Assembly: GCF_002343915.1 (NCBI RefSeq)
Contig: NZ_NETK01000001.1
Coordinates: 8,880,001-8,944,000, forward strand
DNA length: 64,000 bases
Source: Nannocystis exedens
Lineage (GTDB): Bacteria; Myxococcota_A; Polyangia; Nannocystales; Nannocystaceae
Reading direction: 5' to 3'
Positions 1 to 8,707 of the stretch are shown piece by piece. Position 1 is the stretch's first letter, and the number at the start of each line of letters is the position of its first letter. The position numbers and the translations under genes are program-made. The notes under the pieces are model-generated. The model did not search any database, had not been told where the DNA came from, and was given only the letters and a program-made list of their open reading frames with translations.

Positions 1-2462
1 TCGGCGTCGCCGAGCACGCCCTCGACCGCGCCGGCGCGCGCCGGCGCGAGCGCGACCTGAAGGTCGAGGTGGTCGGCGAACACGCGCACGCTGAGGCGGT
101 CGCCGCTCGGCCAGTCGAGGTGGTAGCGATCGCCCTCGAGCTGCAGGACGCCGCCGCCGACCGGGAAGGGCACGCCGGGCTCGAGGGTCTCGGGCTTGCC
201 GTCGACGTACACCTCTGCGGGCATGTCGGCGTGGAAGCCGACGCGCCGGTCGCCGATCTTCGCGGCCGCGGCGGTGTTGTACGACAGGCTCAAATTTTGG
301 CCGAGCGGGGCCTGGCGGGCCTGGATCTCGAGCGGCGCGCCCGCGGTCGCGCGCACGAGCACGAACTCGCCGCCGGCCTGGAAGTCGAACAGGAGGCCGT
401 CGTGGCTGATGACGTGGACGTCGCCCCAGGTGCCGCCGGGATCGCCGGGCGGCTGCGGATCGTCGCACTCGTCGTTGTACACCTCGCAGCGCTTCTTGAA
501 CTCGCGCTCGCCGAAGGTGACGATTAGCGGCTCGAGCAGGGTGCCGAGGCCCCACGGGGCGTCCCAGCCGAACTCGCCGCCGACCTCGCCGAACACGGCG
601 ACGCAGAGCTTGCAAGTGCCCGGGTCGACGGTGGCCTTCACGCCGAGCGCGCCGAACGGGGCGACGTGGGGGCCGTAGAGGAACCCGAGCGCGAACCCCA
701 GCTCGTCGACGAGGGTGAACTTGGACTCGAGCGCGAACTCCATGCCGAGGCCGGTCTCGAGCAGGTCGGCGTCGCCGGAGATCTGCGGGGCGAACTTGTG
801 GTTCCAGCCCTTCTCGTCGTGCGTGAGCTGGAACGGGGCCGCGGCCGTGAACTTGCCGGCCCACTTGAAGGCCATGGCGAAGTCGATCCGCGGCCGCATG
901 TGCAGGGTCACCGGGATCGGCGTCGGCAGGCCGCCGAGGATGATGTCGCCGAGGTGCAGCGAGTCGGCGATCTCGGCCTTCACCGCCACCGAGGCCTCGA
1001 TCGTCGGCGCGACGTCGATGTCGACGCGGAGGTCGCCGAACGCGAGGCCGCTGATCGTGAACTTCTTGACGACGACGCCGGCGAACACCTCGGCCTCGCT
1101 GGCGGTCCCGGGCGAGTCGCCCTGGGCCAGGGGGATGGTGACCTTGATGCCGAGCTTGTCCTCCTCGTCGCCGAGCAGCTTGTCGGCGGCGTCGAGGGCG
1201 AGGGGCTGCTCGGCGGGCGCGGGCCCGGCCGGGGGCGCGGGGACGGGGGTGATCGTGCCGATGCACTTGTCGGAGGCGCAGTGGGCGTCGGCCATCGAGA
1301 GCGGGACGTCGCGCACGCCGAAGAAGCCGCCGGCGACGGTCTGGTCGAGGCCGACCGGGTGGCCGTAGAGGGTGAGGGTGCTGCCGCTCTGGAACCGCTT
1401 GACGACCCGCAGCATGTAGCCGGCGCCGCCCTGGCCGACCACGACGTCGCCGGCCTGGATGCTCGGCATGCCCTTCATGGTCGAGTAGGTGAGCACGAGC
1501 TCGCTCAGCGTCGGCGCCTCGGCGACGTTCAGCTTGGCGGCGACGAAGGTCGGGAGCTGCTCGGGGAAGCGGACGTCGGGCTTGAATTCGAGGTGGTTGG
1601 CGAGCACGGTGGTGCCGGCCCACAGCCGCCGCGTGCCGTCGGACACGACGAGCTCGGGGTGGTGCTCGCCGAGCTGGTCGAAGGTGTGCACCGGCAAGCC
1701 GGCGACCTTGATGCCGCTGGTGGTCGCCGGGCACGGGCTCAGGGTCTGATCGACCTGGCCGTCGCCCTCGAAGTCGAGCTCGCAGGTCAGCTCGCCGGTG
1801 CCCTTGCCGGCCCGCACGTTCCAGCCGAAGTGGGTGACGAGCGGCGCCTCGCCCCAGCCGCGCTCGACGGTGTCGAAGGCGTCGATGGCGAGCTGCGGCA
1901 CGTCCTGGCAGCCGGCCTTGCCGCCCTGGGTCGAGGCGATCAGCCGCTGCTCGGCCTCGTAGCTGGCGGAGGGGCCGTTCAGCACGGCGAGCGGCTCGCC
2001 GAACGCGAGGTCGACGCGAAAGAAGCAGTCGGGCAGGCGCACGGTCAGCGTGGTGCCGCCGCCGTCGACGCGGGCGGTGTGGACGTCGTAGGCCTGCGAC
2101 GGCTGCACCGGCGCGAGCGCGTGCATGGTGATGCCGGGCGTGGTGTACGAGGCCAGGGTCACGCGCGGGCCGTGGTCGGCGAGGCAACCGGGGGGGACCG
2201 CGAAGGTCAGCTCGACGAGGTCGCCGGGGCGGGCGTACTGCGCGAGGCCCTGGCTGACCGAGGTGGCGACGTCGCTGGTGCCGTCGGTGTGGTGGAAGCT
2301 CAGCTTGGTGCCGGTGAGGCACATCTCGAGCGGCGGCTCCCACAGCGACACGTTGCGGGGGGTGGCGGCCTCCGCTTCGGCCTCCGGCCGCGGCTCGGCG
2401 GCCTCGCAGCCGTGGAGCCCGGCGAGGGTCAACGAGGTGATGAACAGGTGATGGGTGCGCAT
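1..2462 (-). CDS. Exported lipoprotein with C-terminal von Willebrand factor type D domain (3' partial)
   Basis: The frame opens at the ATG at 2462 and stays open to the left edge (820 codons seen), so the C-terminus is missing. A short hydrophobic leader ends at Cys19 (LAGLHGC), suggesting lipid anchoring, although His at the -2 position is atypical for a lipobox. The mature part starts with a Glu/Ala-rich linker. The middle (about residues 50-660) is beta-rich and I do not recognise it. From about residue 670 the sequence reads like the start of a VWD domain: GDVHVISHDGLLFDF, then EFVLVRA and successive beta strands up to the edge. VWD domains occur in large extracellular adhesion proteins; a surface role here is inference. 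Its upstream region is shared with the divergent gene at 2765. Strong codon-position GC bias supports this strand. Confidence 0.8.
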   Translation of the reverse strand, partial: MRTHHLFITSLTLAGLHGCEAAEPRPEAEAEAATPRNVSLWEPPLEMCLTGTKLSFHHTDGTSDVATSVSQGLAQYARPGDLVELTFAVPPGCLADHGPRVTLASYTTPGITMHALAPVQPSQAYDVHTARVDGGGTTLTVRLPDCFFRVDLAFGEPLAVLNGPSASYEAEQRLIASTQGGKAGCQDVPQLAIDAFDTVERGWGEAPLVTHFGWNVRAGKGTGELTCELDFEGDGQVDQTLSPCPATTSGIKVAGLPVHTFDQLGEHHPELVVSDGTRRLWAGTTVLANHLEFKPDVRFPEQLPTFVAAKLNVAEAPTLSELVLTYSTMKGMPSIQAGDVVVGQGGAGYMLRVVKRFQSGSTLTLYGHPVGLDQTVAGGFFGVRDVPLSMADAHCASDKCIGTITPVPAPPAGPAPAEQPLALDAADKLLGDEEDKLGIKVTIPLAQGDSPGTASEAEVFAGVVVKKFTISGLAFGDLRVDIDVAPTIEASVAVKAEIADSLHLGDIILGGLPTPIPVTLHMRPRIDFAMAFKWAGKFTAAAPFQLTHDEKGWNHKFAPQISGDADLLETGLGMEFALESKFTLVDELGFALGFLYGPHVAPFGALGVKATVDPGTCKLCVAVFGEVGGEFGWDAPWGLGTLLEPLIVTFGEREFKKRCEVYNDECDDPQPPGDPGGTWGDVHVISHDGLLFDFQAGGEFVLVRATAGAPLEIQARQAPLGQNLSLSYNTAAAAKIGDRRVGFHADMPAEVYVDGKPETLEPGVPFPVGGGVLQLEGDRYHLDWPSGDRLSVRVFADHLDLQVALAPARAGAVEGVLGDA

Positions 2463-2680
2463 GTTCGATCCCAAGGTCCGGGCGGCGCGCGAGGGCGCGG
2501 CCGACCGGATGCGCGGCGCCTGTGCAGTCGCCGTGCCACGCCCCTGCCGGAGCCCGCGGGCGGGCAGGCGGCGGGCCGTGGCCTTCCAGGCCACGACGGG
2601 CGGGGCGGTGTGGCCTGCGAGGTCACAGGCCGGGCGCGCGGGCGCGCGGGCCGGAGCAGGGCGAGCGAGAACGGCGCTGA

Positions 2681-2722
2681 CATGTCCTATCAGGCATGTC
2701 CTTTCAGGCATATGAGGGGTGC
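2681..2722. repeat. CATG-14 element, copy A (three 14-bp units)
   Basis: CATG occurs at 2681 and 2695 and CATATG at 2709, exactly 14 bp apart. The first two units are near identical (CATGTCCTATCAGG and CATGTCCTTTCAGG). It lies in the roughly 300-bp region between the divergent genes starting at 2462 and 2765, otherwise without visible features. It is one of a family found through this window (see 4210, 18034, 20174, 40533). Confidence 0.7.
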
Positions 2723-2764
2723 GGCGGGCTGCCTCGCCGGGCCGCGTTGTGGTATGCCGGTGGG

Positions 2765-4198
2765 ATGAAGAGCTTCGACGTCATAAAAGCGACGCTGCGC
2801 GAGGCGCAGGTGTTGGCGGCGCTGTTGAAGGCCGCCGGGGTGGCTCCGCTCGCGCTCGCCGGGGCGTGCGCGGACCGGCCGGTCGGCGCGAGCGACGGCC
2901 AGGTGTCGGGGATCGGCACGACCACCGCGAGCGACGAGACGACCGCGAGCCCGGGGACGGCGACGGAGAGCTCGCCGGGGACGGTGACGGAGACAGCGCC
3001 GGGCACGGCGACCGAGACGGAGCCCGACACGGCGACCGCGACGGGGCCGGGCACGGCGACCGCGACGACCGGGGAGATGACGGGCCCGGGCACCGACGTG
3101 ACCACGGCGTGGAGCGACAGCGACCGGCCGCCGGACTGCCCGATCAATTACCTGGAGACCGTCGAATGCGTCGACCTGCCGGGCGACACGTCGACCGGCG
3201 ACAACACCGACGGCGACAGCACGACCGACGGGGGCACCAGCACGACCACCGGCGATTCGACGGGCGGCACGACGACCGGGACCACCGGCGGCAGCGGGCC
3301 GTGCGAGGGGGTCGAGGTGCCGCTCCACGACGATTGCGGGCTCTACGCTTACGACGTCTCGCCGGTGTACGAGCTGCGCGGGCAGTGCTGCGTCAACGTC
3401 ACGTGGGAGGAGACCTGCTGCGGCCGGCCGTTCCTGGTCGAAGAGACAGCCCGGACGGCGCACCCGATCGCCCGCGCCGACTGGAGCTCGCCGGCCGCGC
3501 CCGCGCTGGCGGGGCTGTCGGCGCGCGAGCGGGCGGCGCTGGCGGCCGAATGGGTCGAGGACGGGCTGGCCGAGCACGCGTCGGTGGCCGCGTTCGCCCG
3601 CTTCGCGCTGCAGTTGCTGGCGCTCGGGGCCCCGGCCGCGCTGGTCGAGGCGGCGCAGCAGGCGATGGCCGACGAGATCGCGCACGCGCGGCTGTGCTTC
3701 GGGCTGGCGGCGGCCTACGGCGGCGAGCCGCGCGGGCCGTCGCCGCTGCCGCTGACCGGGGCGCTGGCGGGCGCCGACGACCTGGTCGCGGTGACGGTGG
3801 CGACGCTGCGCGAGGGCTGCATCGGCGAGACGATCGCGGCGCTGCAGGCCGAGGCGGCCCTGGGGCGCGCGAAAGACCCGGCCGTGCGCGCAGCGCTGGC
3901 GCAGATCGCCGCCGACGAGCTGCGCCACGCCGAGCTGGCCTGGCGCTTCGTCGCGTGGGCGCTGGAGCGCGGCGGCGCCGAGGTGCACGCGGCCTGCGCG
4001 GCGGCGCTGGCGGCGGCCGAGGCGAACGTCGGAAGAACTTTCGGACAGGTCGAACAGGACATGTCCCCGAGGATGCTCGCGCACGGGCGCCTCGGCGCGG
4101 CCGGGCGCGTGGCGGTGGCCCGGCGGGCGATGGCGGCGGTCGTCGGTCCGGCCGGCCGGGCGCTGCTGGCCCGCCACGCGGGGGCCGCCGCGGCGTGA
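2765..4198 (+). CDS. Lipoprotein with ferritin-like diiron domain
   Basis: The product (477 aa) begins with a leader ending LALAGAC (Cys35), a good lipobox. A long Thr/Ser/Gly/Glu-rich linker (about residues 45-175, with repeated PGTAT units) and a short Cys-containing segment follow. Residues about 255-430 form a four-helix ferritin-like domain, with Glu in WVEDGLAEH, an E-x-x-H in ADEIAHAR, Glu in GCIGETI and a second E-x-x-H in ADELRHAEL. These are the expected diiron ligands, so oxidase or metal-handling chemistry at the cell surface is possible; the substrate is unknown. I chose the ATG at 2765 because the leader begins there; the frame is open upstream to 2696 without a signal-like sequence. 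A degenerate CATG-14 unit lies inside the C-terminal coding region (4046-4087). Confidence 0.85.
   Translation: MKSFDVIKATLREAQVLAALLKAAGVAPLALAGACADRPVGASDGQVSGIGTTTASDETTASPGTATESSPGTVTETAPGTATETEPDTATATGPGTATATTGEMTGPGTDVTTAWSDSDRPPDCPINYLETVECVDLPGDTSTGDNTDGDSTTDGGTSTTTGDSTGGTTTGTTGGSGPCEGVEVPLHDDCGLYAYDVSPVYELRGQCCVNVTWEETCCGRPFLVEETARTAHPIARADWSSPAAPALAGLSARERAALAAEWVEDGLAEHASVAAFARFALQLLALGAPAALVEAAQQAMADEIAHARLCFGLAAAYGGEPRGPSPLPLTGALAGADDLVAVTVATLREGCIGETIAALQAEAALGRAKDPAVRAALAQIAADELRHAELAWRFVAWALERGGAEVHAACAAALAAAEANVGRTFGQVEQDMSPRMLAHGRLGAAGRVAVARRAMAAVVGPAGRALLARHAGAAAA
4046..4087. repeat. Degenerate CATG-14 element inside coding sequence
   Basis: CAGGTCGAACAGGA followed 14 bp later by CATGTCCCCGAGGA resembles the intergenic CATG-14 units and contains the palindrome GGACATGTCC. 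It lies in frame inside the ferritin-like lipoprotein gene, encoding roughly GQVEQDMSPRM. Membership in the repeat family is uncertain. Confidence 0.35.
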
Positions 4199-4209
4199 GC
4201 GCTCTGGGT

Positions 4210-4251
4210 CATGTTCTGAACATCATGTTCAAAAGAGCATGTGCGAGATGC
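4210..4251. repeat. CATG-14 element, copy B
   Basis: CATG at 4210, 4224 and 4238, exactly 14 bp apart, just after the stop of the ferritin-like lipoprotein gene and before the convergent GST gene. Contains the hairpin ATGTTC-T-GAACAT and an overlapping GAACA-TCA-TGTTC, so it could also act as a transcription stop. Confidence 0.75.
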
Positions 4252-4343
4252 ACGGCCTCGACGGTCGAGGATCATTCGCCGGGCCCGCTCCGGGCGCGGG
4301 CGGCTCGGACGAGGCCGAGCGCGCCGACGCGCAGGCGCACGAC

Positions 4344-4586
4344 CTCGACGGGCGGCCTCGCCGGCGAGGGCTTCGCCCGTCGAGGTCGCGGCTCTTCAGG
4401 CGAGGCCGCGCTCGGCGTCCGTCGCGGGGCGGCCGAATTCGAGCGCGTCGTTCGGACGGGGACGAGTACGCGGGGCGGCGCACGCGTGCGAGCTCGACGG
4501 GCGGCGCTTCGCCGGCGAGGTCTTCGCCCGTCGCGGTCGCGGCGCTTCAGACGAGGCCGAGCTCGGCGTCCGTCGCGTGGCGGCCG
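4344..4586. repeat. Tandem duplication of the 3' end of the GST gene
   Basis: A block of about 93 bp at 4493-4586, covering the last codons and stop of the minus-strand GST gene plus sequence beyond the stop, is repeated at 4344-4435 with about six substitutions and a 2-bp gap. The downstream copy keeps the last codons and stop in readable form (ATDAE-R-GLA-stop versus ATDAE-L-GLV-stop). A third, shorter degenerate copy may lie near 4290-4340. Nothing else is seen between 4252 and 4546. Confidence 0.8.
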
Positions 4587-5341
4587 TACTTCTCGCGCGG
4601 CGGCATCGGCCGCTGCGACCAGTGCGGCGCGAAGGCGAACGACGAGACCGTCCGCCCGGCCGGGAGCGCGCCGTTGCCGGCGCCGCGCGAATAGTCGTAG
4701 TAGTTCTTGACGATCTGCTCGCGCGTGACCTGCTGGGCGGATGGGTGGGCGAGGCACGCCGCTTGCCAGCGCCGGACCCGCGCGTACTTCGGCTCGTCCG
4801 GCAGCGCGAAGTCCTCGTAGTACTCGAGGAACCAGAAGCGCATGAACATCGGGGTGAACACCGCCTCGGCCCAGCCGAACTCGTCGTGGAGGAAGGTGCG
4901 GTCCGGGCTGTAGCGGGCGAGGAACGCGTCGATGCCGGCGTACTGGGCGAGGAGCTTGTCGCGCAGCGCCTCGCGCTTCGCCGGGTCCTGGTTCATCACG
5001 TAGCCGTAGCCGGCGTTGACGAGGTCGCTGCAGAGGGCGGTCAGCATGTTCTCGACCGCGCGCGCGAAGGGGTCGCGGGCGGCGACGCGGGGCTCGGGGA
5101 AGCGATCCTCGAAGTACTGCATCAGGACCAGGCTCTCGCGCAGGACGCCGCCGGTCTCGGTCTCGAGGATCGGCAGCGCGGTGTTCCCCGGCGTCTTGGC
5201 GAGCAGCGCGGGGTCCCGCGGCTTCGTGATGTCGACGACCTCGAACTTCACCGCGCCGGTGAGACCCTTGAGCGCGAGGAGGATCTCGAGGCGCTGGCTG
5301 AAAGGACAGACGGGGATGTGATAGACGCGGAGCTCGCTCAT
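4547..5341 (-). CDS. Glutathione S-transferase family protein
   Basis: The 264-aa product starts with a thioredoxin-like GST N-terminal domain: a beta strand (LRVYHI), then CPFSQR in the active-site position, the conserved cis-Pro region NTALPILE, and ESLVLMQYFEDRFPEP. The C-terminal half is all-helical. The CPFS motif points to Cys-containing (omega/dehydroascorbate-type) GSTs, which do glutathione-dependent reductions, rather than Tyr/Ser detoxifying types; the substrate cannot be read. I start at the ATG at 5341 because the family begins one or two residues before the first strand; the open frame upstream is Arg/Pro-rich and unlike a GST. Its 3' end has been duplicated in tandem (4344-4586). 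Confidence 0.88.
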   Translation of the reverse strand: MSELRVYHIPVCPFSQRLEILLALKGLTGAVKFEVVDITKPRDPALLAKTPGNTALPILETETGGVLRESLVLMQYFEDRFPEPRVAARDPFARAVENMLTALCSDLVNAGYGYVMNQDPAKREALRDKLLAQYAGIDAFLARYSPDRTFLHDEFGWAEAVFTPMFMRFWFLEYYEDFALPDEPKYARVRRWQAACLAHPSAQQVTREQIVKNYYDYSRGAGNGALPAGRTVSSFAFAPHWSQRPMPPREKYGRHATDAELGLV

Positions 5342-5676
5342 CGGGCCGAGCTTATCCGCAATCGGGCGGCCGGCGCGGCGATCGCCGGACCGCCGCCGGC
5401 GCTCGTGCGCAGGCGGGGCGAAGCGCGGCACGGGGTCCGCCGCGGCTCGGGACCGGGGCGGGGCCCCGCCTCGCCACGTCCGGCGGCTTCGACCCGGCGG
5501 CTCGTCGCGGCTCGGCATCCAGGGCCGGGGACCGTCCTCGCGGTCCGCGCTTCGTCGGCCTCGACCCGACGTGCCCCCGCCCTGGGCTCGTTCCCGCCCA
5601 TCTTTGCCGAGCTCGCTGGCGCGGCGGCCCTCTGCACTTCAGGCCGAATTTGGCAACCTACGCGAGGGACCCGACG
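5342..5676. other. Intergenic region between divergent genes
   Basis: About 335 bp between the GST gene and pssA. It must hold both promoters, but I see no clear motif apart from the pssA ribosome-binding site (GAGGGAC at about 5663-5669). Confidence 0.5.
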
Positions 5677-6288
5677 ATGAAGCGCCACTTCTCGATGATC
5701 CGCGAGTTTCACCTGGCCGACTGGTTCACGCTGGCGAACGCGTTCTGCGGGACCGGGGCGGTGTTCGCCGCGATGCGCTTCCTGCAGGACGGGTGCCCGC
5801 ACGCGCTGCTGCGGGGCATGGCCCTGATCCCGCTGGCGTTCCTGTTCGACGCGCTGGACGGGCGCATCGCCCGCTGGCGGCAAAAATCGTCGTCGCTGGG
5901 CCGCGAGCTCGATTCGCTCGCGGACGTGATCTCGTTCGGGGTGGCGCCGGCGGCGTTGGCGTACGCGTGCGGCATGCAGGGCGGCTGGGACTGGGTCGTC
6001 CTGTCGTACTTCGTCTGCTGCGGCGTCAGCCGCCTGGCCCGCTACAACGTCACCGCCGAGTCGCTGTCCGGCGACGACGGCAAGGTCCGCTACTTCGAGG
6101 GCACGCCGATCCCGACCAGCCTGGTGCTGGTCGTCGTGCTGGCGCTCGCCACCTGGAACGGCCGGATCGGCGACTCGTTGTGGTTCGGGTCGATCGACCT
6201 CGGCTGGGAGCTGCACCCCCTGGTCCTGATGTTCGCGCTGTCGGGCTCGCTGATGATCAGCAAGACCCTGCACATCCCCAAGCCGTGA
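5677..6288 (+). CDS. pssA: CDP-diacylglycerol--serine O-phosphatidyltransferase
   Basis: A 203-aa membrane protein of the CDP-alcohol phosphatidyltransferase family. The signature DG-x2-AR-x8-G-x3-D-x3-D is complete at residues 61-83 (DGRIAR ... G ... D ... D), giving the metal- and CDP-DAG-binding site. Several hydrophobic segments flank it. The DVISFGVAPA and SRLARYN segments are typical of phosphatidylserine synthases of the PssA type rather than PgsA. It would make phosphatidylserine, precursor of phosphatidylethanolamine, in the inner membrane. The ATG at 5677 follows GAGGGAC with good spacing; an ATG nine codons upstream is possible. It ends 13 bp before the convergent DTW gene. Confidence 0.9.
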   Translation: MKRHFSMIREFHLADWFTLANAFCGTGAVFAAMRFLQDGCPHALLRGMALIPLAFLFDALDGRIARWRQKSSSLGRELDSLADVISFGVAPAALAYACGMQGGWDWVVLSYFVCCGVSRLARYNVTAESLSGDDGKVRYFEGTPIPTSLVLVVVLALATWNGRIGDSLWFGSIDLGWELHPLVLMFALSGSLMISKTLHIPKP

Positions 6289-6301
6289 CGCGGCGGGCCC
6301 G

Positions 6302-7549
6302 TCACGGGCCGGTCACGAGCGCGTGCAGGGACTTCTCGATCGCGGCGAAGCGGCGGGCGGCGCGGCCCGGGCCGTCAGGGAGGTTCTCGGCCCGGCCGAA
6401 AGCCCGTTGCCACACGGCGCGCAGGTCGAGCTCGGGGGCGAGGGTCCAGCCGGCCTCCATGCGCAGCAGCGACAGGGCGTGGTAGCCCCAGATGCCGAGC
6501 ACCGCGTCGGGGCCGAGGAACTCGCGCCAGGCGGCCTGGGTGGCGGCCAGGGGGGCGCCGGCGCGGATGTCGAGCTCCGGGACGTCGAGGTTGTCGGCGG
6601 TGCGCGGAGACAGCGGCTGGCGGGGGGCCAGCAAGGCGGCGAAGCGCTCGCCGGTGGCGACCCGCAGGGCCCGCAGTTCGATGGCCTCGACGGGGGGCGG
6701 GTCCGGGGTGCCGTACGGCCAGGCGTTGGGCTCGACGTGCAGCAGCACGAGGCGGTCCAGGACGGCCCGCAGCGGGGCGCGCGGATCGACGGGGGGCCTG
6801 GGCGGCGGCTTGTGGCGGCGGTGACGGCTGGCCCCGGCGCCCGAGGCGACGTACGCGAGCTGCATGTCGACCATGCGGTCGAAGGCCGACAACATCGGCG
6901 TGTAGCGACCGGGCGCGCGTTCGAGGCGCTCGAGCACGTGGGCGGTGGCCTCGATGGTCGACAGGCAGTGATCGTCGGGCTCGCGGCGGATGCGGTAGTT
7001 GCTGGCGAATTCGGGGCGGAAGGACAGCCGCGGGAGCGCGCGCAGGAGGGCGCTGCGGCCGACCAACTTGCGCGCGTTGGCCCAGGTGCCGTCGACGACG
7101 ACGAGGGTGCGCGGCGGCCGGGTGAGGGCCTCGACGTCGGTCGCGTCGGACGAGGGGAACAGCAGGTGGGTGTCGGGCGCGGCGAGCTGTTCGGCGAGCG
7201 CGGGCTGGCGGTCGGGGTCGAGGGTGACGTGCAGCTGCGAGCCGGGCAGCGAGAGGTGGGCCATGCGACAGGTGCCGACGCCCACCCGGGCCTCGCGCGG
7301 GTGCTGCAGGAACACGACGCGGGTGCGGCTCGGCACCGGCACGAGGGCCGCGCACCAGCACACCTGCCGGGGGCGACGGCAGCGTGAACAGTGCGCTCGA
7401 GGCTCCACGGGCGGTCGTCTACCACGGGGCGCGGGGCGCGGGGCGCGGGCGTTCGGAGGTGGTTCACGGCGGTGACCGCGAGGAGGTCGCAGCGCCGCTG
7501 CCGAAGACCTGCCGCGAATGCTCCGCGGTCGACACATCACGGGCGGCAC
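6302..7549 (-). CDS. DTW-domain protein, probable tRNA-uridine aminocarboxypropyltransferase
   Basis: The N-terminal core starts with a Cys-rich zinc-ribbon-like CSRCRRPRQVCWC, then VVFLQHPRE, and the diagnostic motif DGTWANARKL. It continues with PRLSFRPEF and an SNYRIRREP segment. DTW proteins (TapT/Tsr3 superfamily) transfer the 3-amino-3-carboxypropyl group of S-adenosylmethionine to a tRNA uridine. The C-terminal 150 or so residues extend beyond the usual family length and are unrecognised. The start is uncertain: the first 48 residues from 7549 are Arg/Pro-rich, and a GTG at 7408, just before the zinc ribbon, fits the family better. It is convergent with pssA; GGCCCGT-C-ACGGGCC overlaps its stop. 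Confidence 0.82.
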   Translation of the reverse strand: MPPVMCRPRSIRGRSSAAALRPPRGHRREPPPNARAPRPAPRGRRPPVEPRAHCSRCRRPRQVCWCAALVPVPSRTRVVFLQHPREARVGVGTCRMAHLSLPGSQLHVTLDPDRQPALAEQLAAPDTHLLFPSSDATDVEALTRPPRTLVVVDGTWANARKLVGRSALLRALPRLSFRPEFASNYRIRREPDDHCLSTIEATAHVLERLERAPGRYTPMLSAFDRMVDMQLAYVASGAGASRHRRHKPPPRPPVDPRAPLRAVLDRLVLLHVEPNAWPYGTPDPPPVEAIELRALRVATGERFAALLAPRQPLSPRTADNLDVPELDIRAGAPLAATQAAWREFLGPDAVLGIWGYHALSLLRMEAGWTLAPELDLRAVWQRAFGRAENLPDGPGRAARRFAAIEKSLHALVTGP

Positions 7550-7653
7550 CGCCCGGGGCCACGAGCGCGTGAGCGAGGCGAGGCGCGAGGGCCCGGCGCT
7601 GCGCGTGATCTCGCGGCCTGGCCGCGGGCCGGGGCGCTCGCTATCCTCGGTGC

Positions 7654-8067
7654 GTGGGCGAGGCGCGGTTCTGTTGCGGGGCGTGTGCCCACCTGGCAGC
7701 GGCGGGCGGGCGCGAGTCGGCGACGACGGGGCCGGCGCTGCGGTTCGCGCTCGCGCAGGACGGTCGGCCGCGGAATGCGTGGGTGGTGTTCGACGGCCGC
7801 GCGATCGCCCTCGACCGGGCCGTCACCGTCCTCGGCCGCGCCCCCGGCTGCGACATCGTCATCCACGACGACCTGCTGTCGCGCAGGACGCGTTCGATCT
7901 CCTTCGATGGTGACGGTCATTGCATCGTCACCGACCTCGACAGCGTCTGCGGCGTGGTCGTGAACGGTCGCAAGCTCGCGCGCGTCGGCCTGCACGCCGG
8001 CGACCGCGTGTATGTCGGCAGCACGGTGTTCGTGGTCGAGTCGCGCGACGGCCTCGAGGGGCGGTGA
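7654..8067 (+). CDS. FHA-domain protein
   Basis: A 137-aa protein that is little more than a forkhead-associated domain (about residues 55-128). It shows GRAPGCDIVI, a DDLLSRRTRSI stretch in place of the usual SRxH core, and VVVNGRKL. FHA domains bind phosphothreonine peptides, usually from Hanks-type kinases. The normal Ser-Arg-x-x-His is present only as SRRTR, so His is missing and phosphopeptide binding may be altered. The short N-terminal Cys pair (CCGAC) is unexplained. The start codon is GTG. Followed after 67 bp by another plus-strand gene. Confidence 0.72.
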   Translation: MGEARFCCGACAHLAAAGGRESATTGPALRFALAQDGRPRNAWVVFDGRAIALDRAVTVLGRAPGCDIVIHDDLLSRRTRSISFDGDGHCIVTDLDSVCGVVVNGRKLARVGLHAGDRVYVGSTVFVVESRDGLEGR

Positions 8068-8134
8068 CGGCCCCGGTGCGCTCTGCTCCTCTGCCTGGCT
8101 CGGCGGCTCGCCCCCAGGTATTTTTGCCTCACCC

Positions 8135-8698
8135 ATGGCTTCCCCCCGTCAGCGCGACCTGCTCGGGACGTGGATCGAGGACACCTCCGATCCGGACGAG
8201 GACACCGGCGATCGCTACGACGACATGATGGCGCTGCACGTGCTCGTGCTGAGCCGCGGGGCCGCGCGGCGACCGGTCGCGCGCTACGGGCAGGTCTACG
8301 CCTCCAATTACGGCACCGACGTGAAGTTCGGCGAGGGCCGCTTTCATTGCGGGGAGGGCAGGCTGGTGATCGAGCTGCCGGCGATGATCGATCGCAGCAA
8401 CGCCGTCGGGATGGGCTACGAGTCGCGGCGTTCGCAGGTCCGCGCCTGTCGGTTCGAGTTCGTGCGGCACGACGAGGACGGCGAGATCGTGCTGACGAGC
8501 CACCTGGATCCCGGCTCCCCGACCGTCCCCGCGGCGCGCTTCGTGCGGGTCGCGGACCCGACCCGAGAGCTCGAGCAGCTCGACGAGCTCGCCGCGCGCG
8601 TGGGCGAAGGGCGGGGCGAGGCGGGCGGCGGAGCGGCGAGCCCGGACGGGTCGGGCGGCTCGAAGACCCCCAGGCGCTCGCGCGCCCGGAAGACCTGA
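8135..8698 (+). CDS. Hypothetical protein
   Basis: A 187-aa protein that I do not recognise. It begins ASPRQRDLLGTWIED, has an acidic DPDEDTGDRYDD stretch, and a middle portion with short beta-like strands (HVLVLSRG, GQVYASNY, RLVIELP). The last 40 residues are Gly/Ala/Arg-rich and probably disordered. No signal peptide or membrane segment. It may be co-transcribed with the FHA gene just upstream. Codon-position GC bias supports translation. It ends 9 bp before the convergent lipoprotein gene. Confidence 0.6.
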   Translation: MASPRQRDLLGTWIEDTSDPDEDTGDRYDDMMALHVLVLSRGAARRPVARYGQVYASNYGTDVKFGEGRFHCGEGRLVIELPAMIDRSNAVGMGYESRRSQVRACRFEFVRHDEDGEIVLTSHLDPGSPTVPAARFVRVADPTRELEQLDELAARVGEGRGEAGGGAASPDGSGGSKTPRRSRARKT

Positions 8699-8707
8699 AG
8701 CGGCGAG

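Noticed and set aside
666..2768. A 700-codon plus-strand open frame at the left end
   Set aside because: It is antisense to the VWD lipoprotein frame, which has leader, Cys and domain features; the plus frame shows only low-complexity mirror composition.
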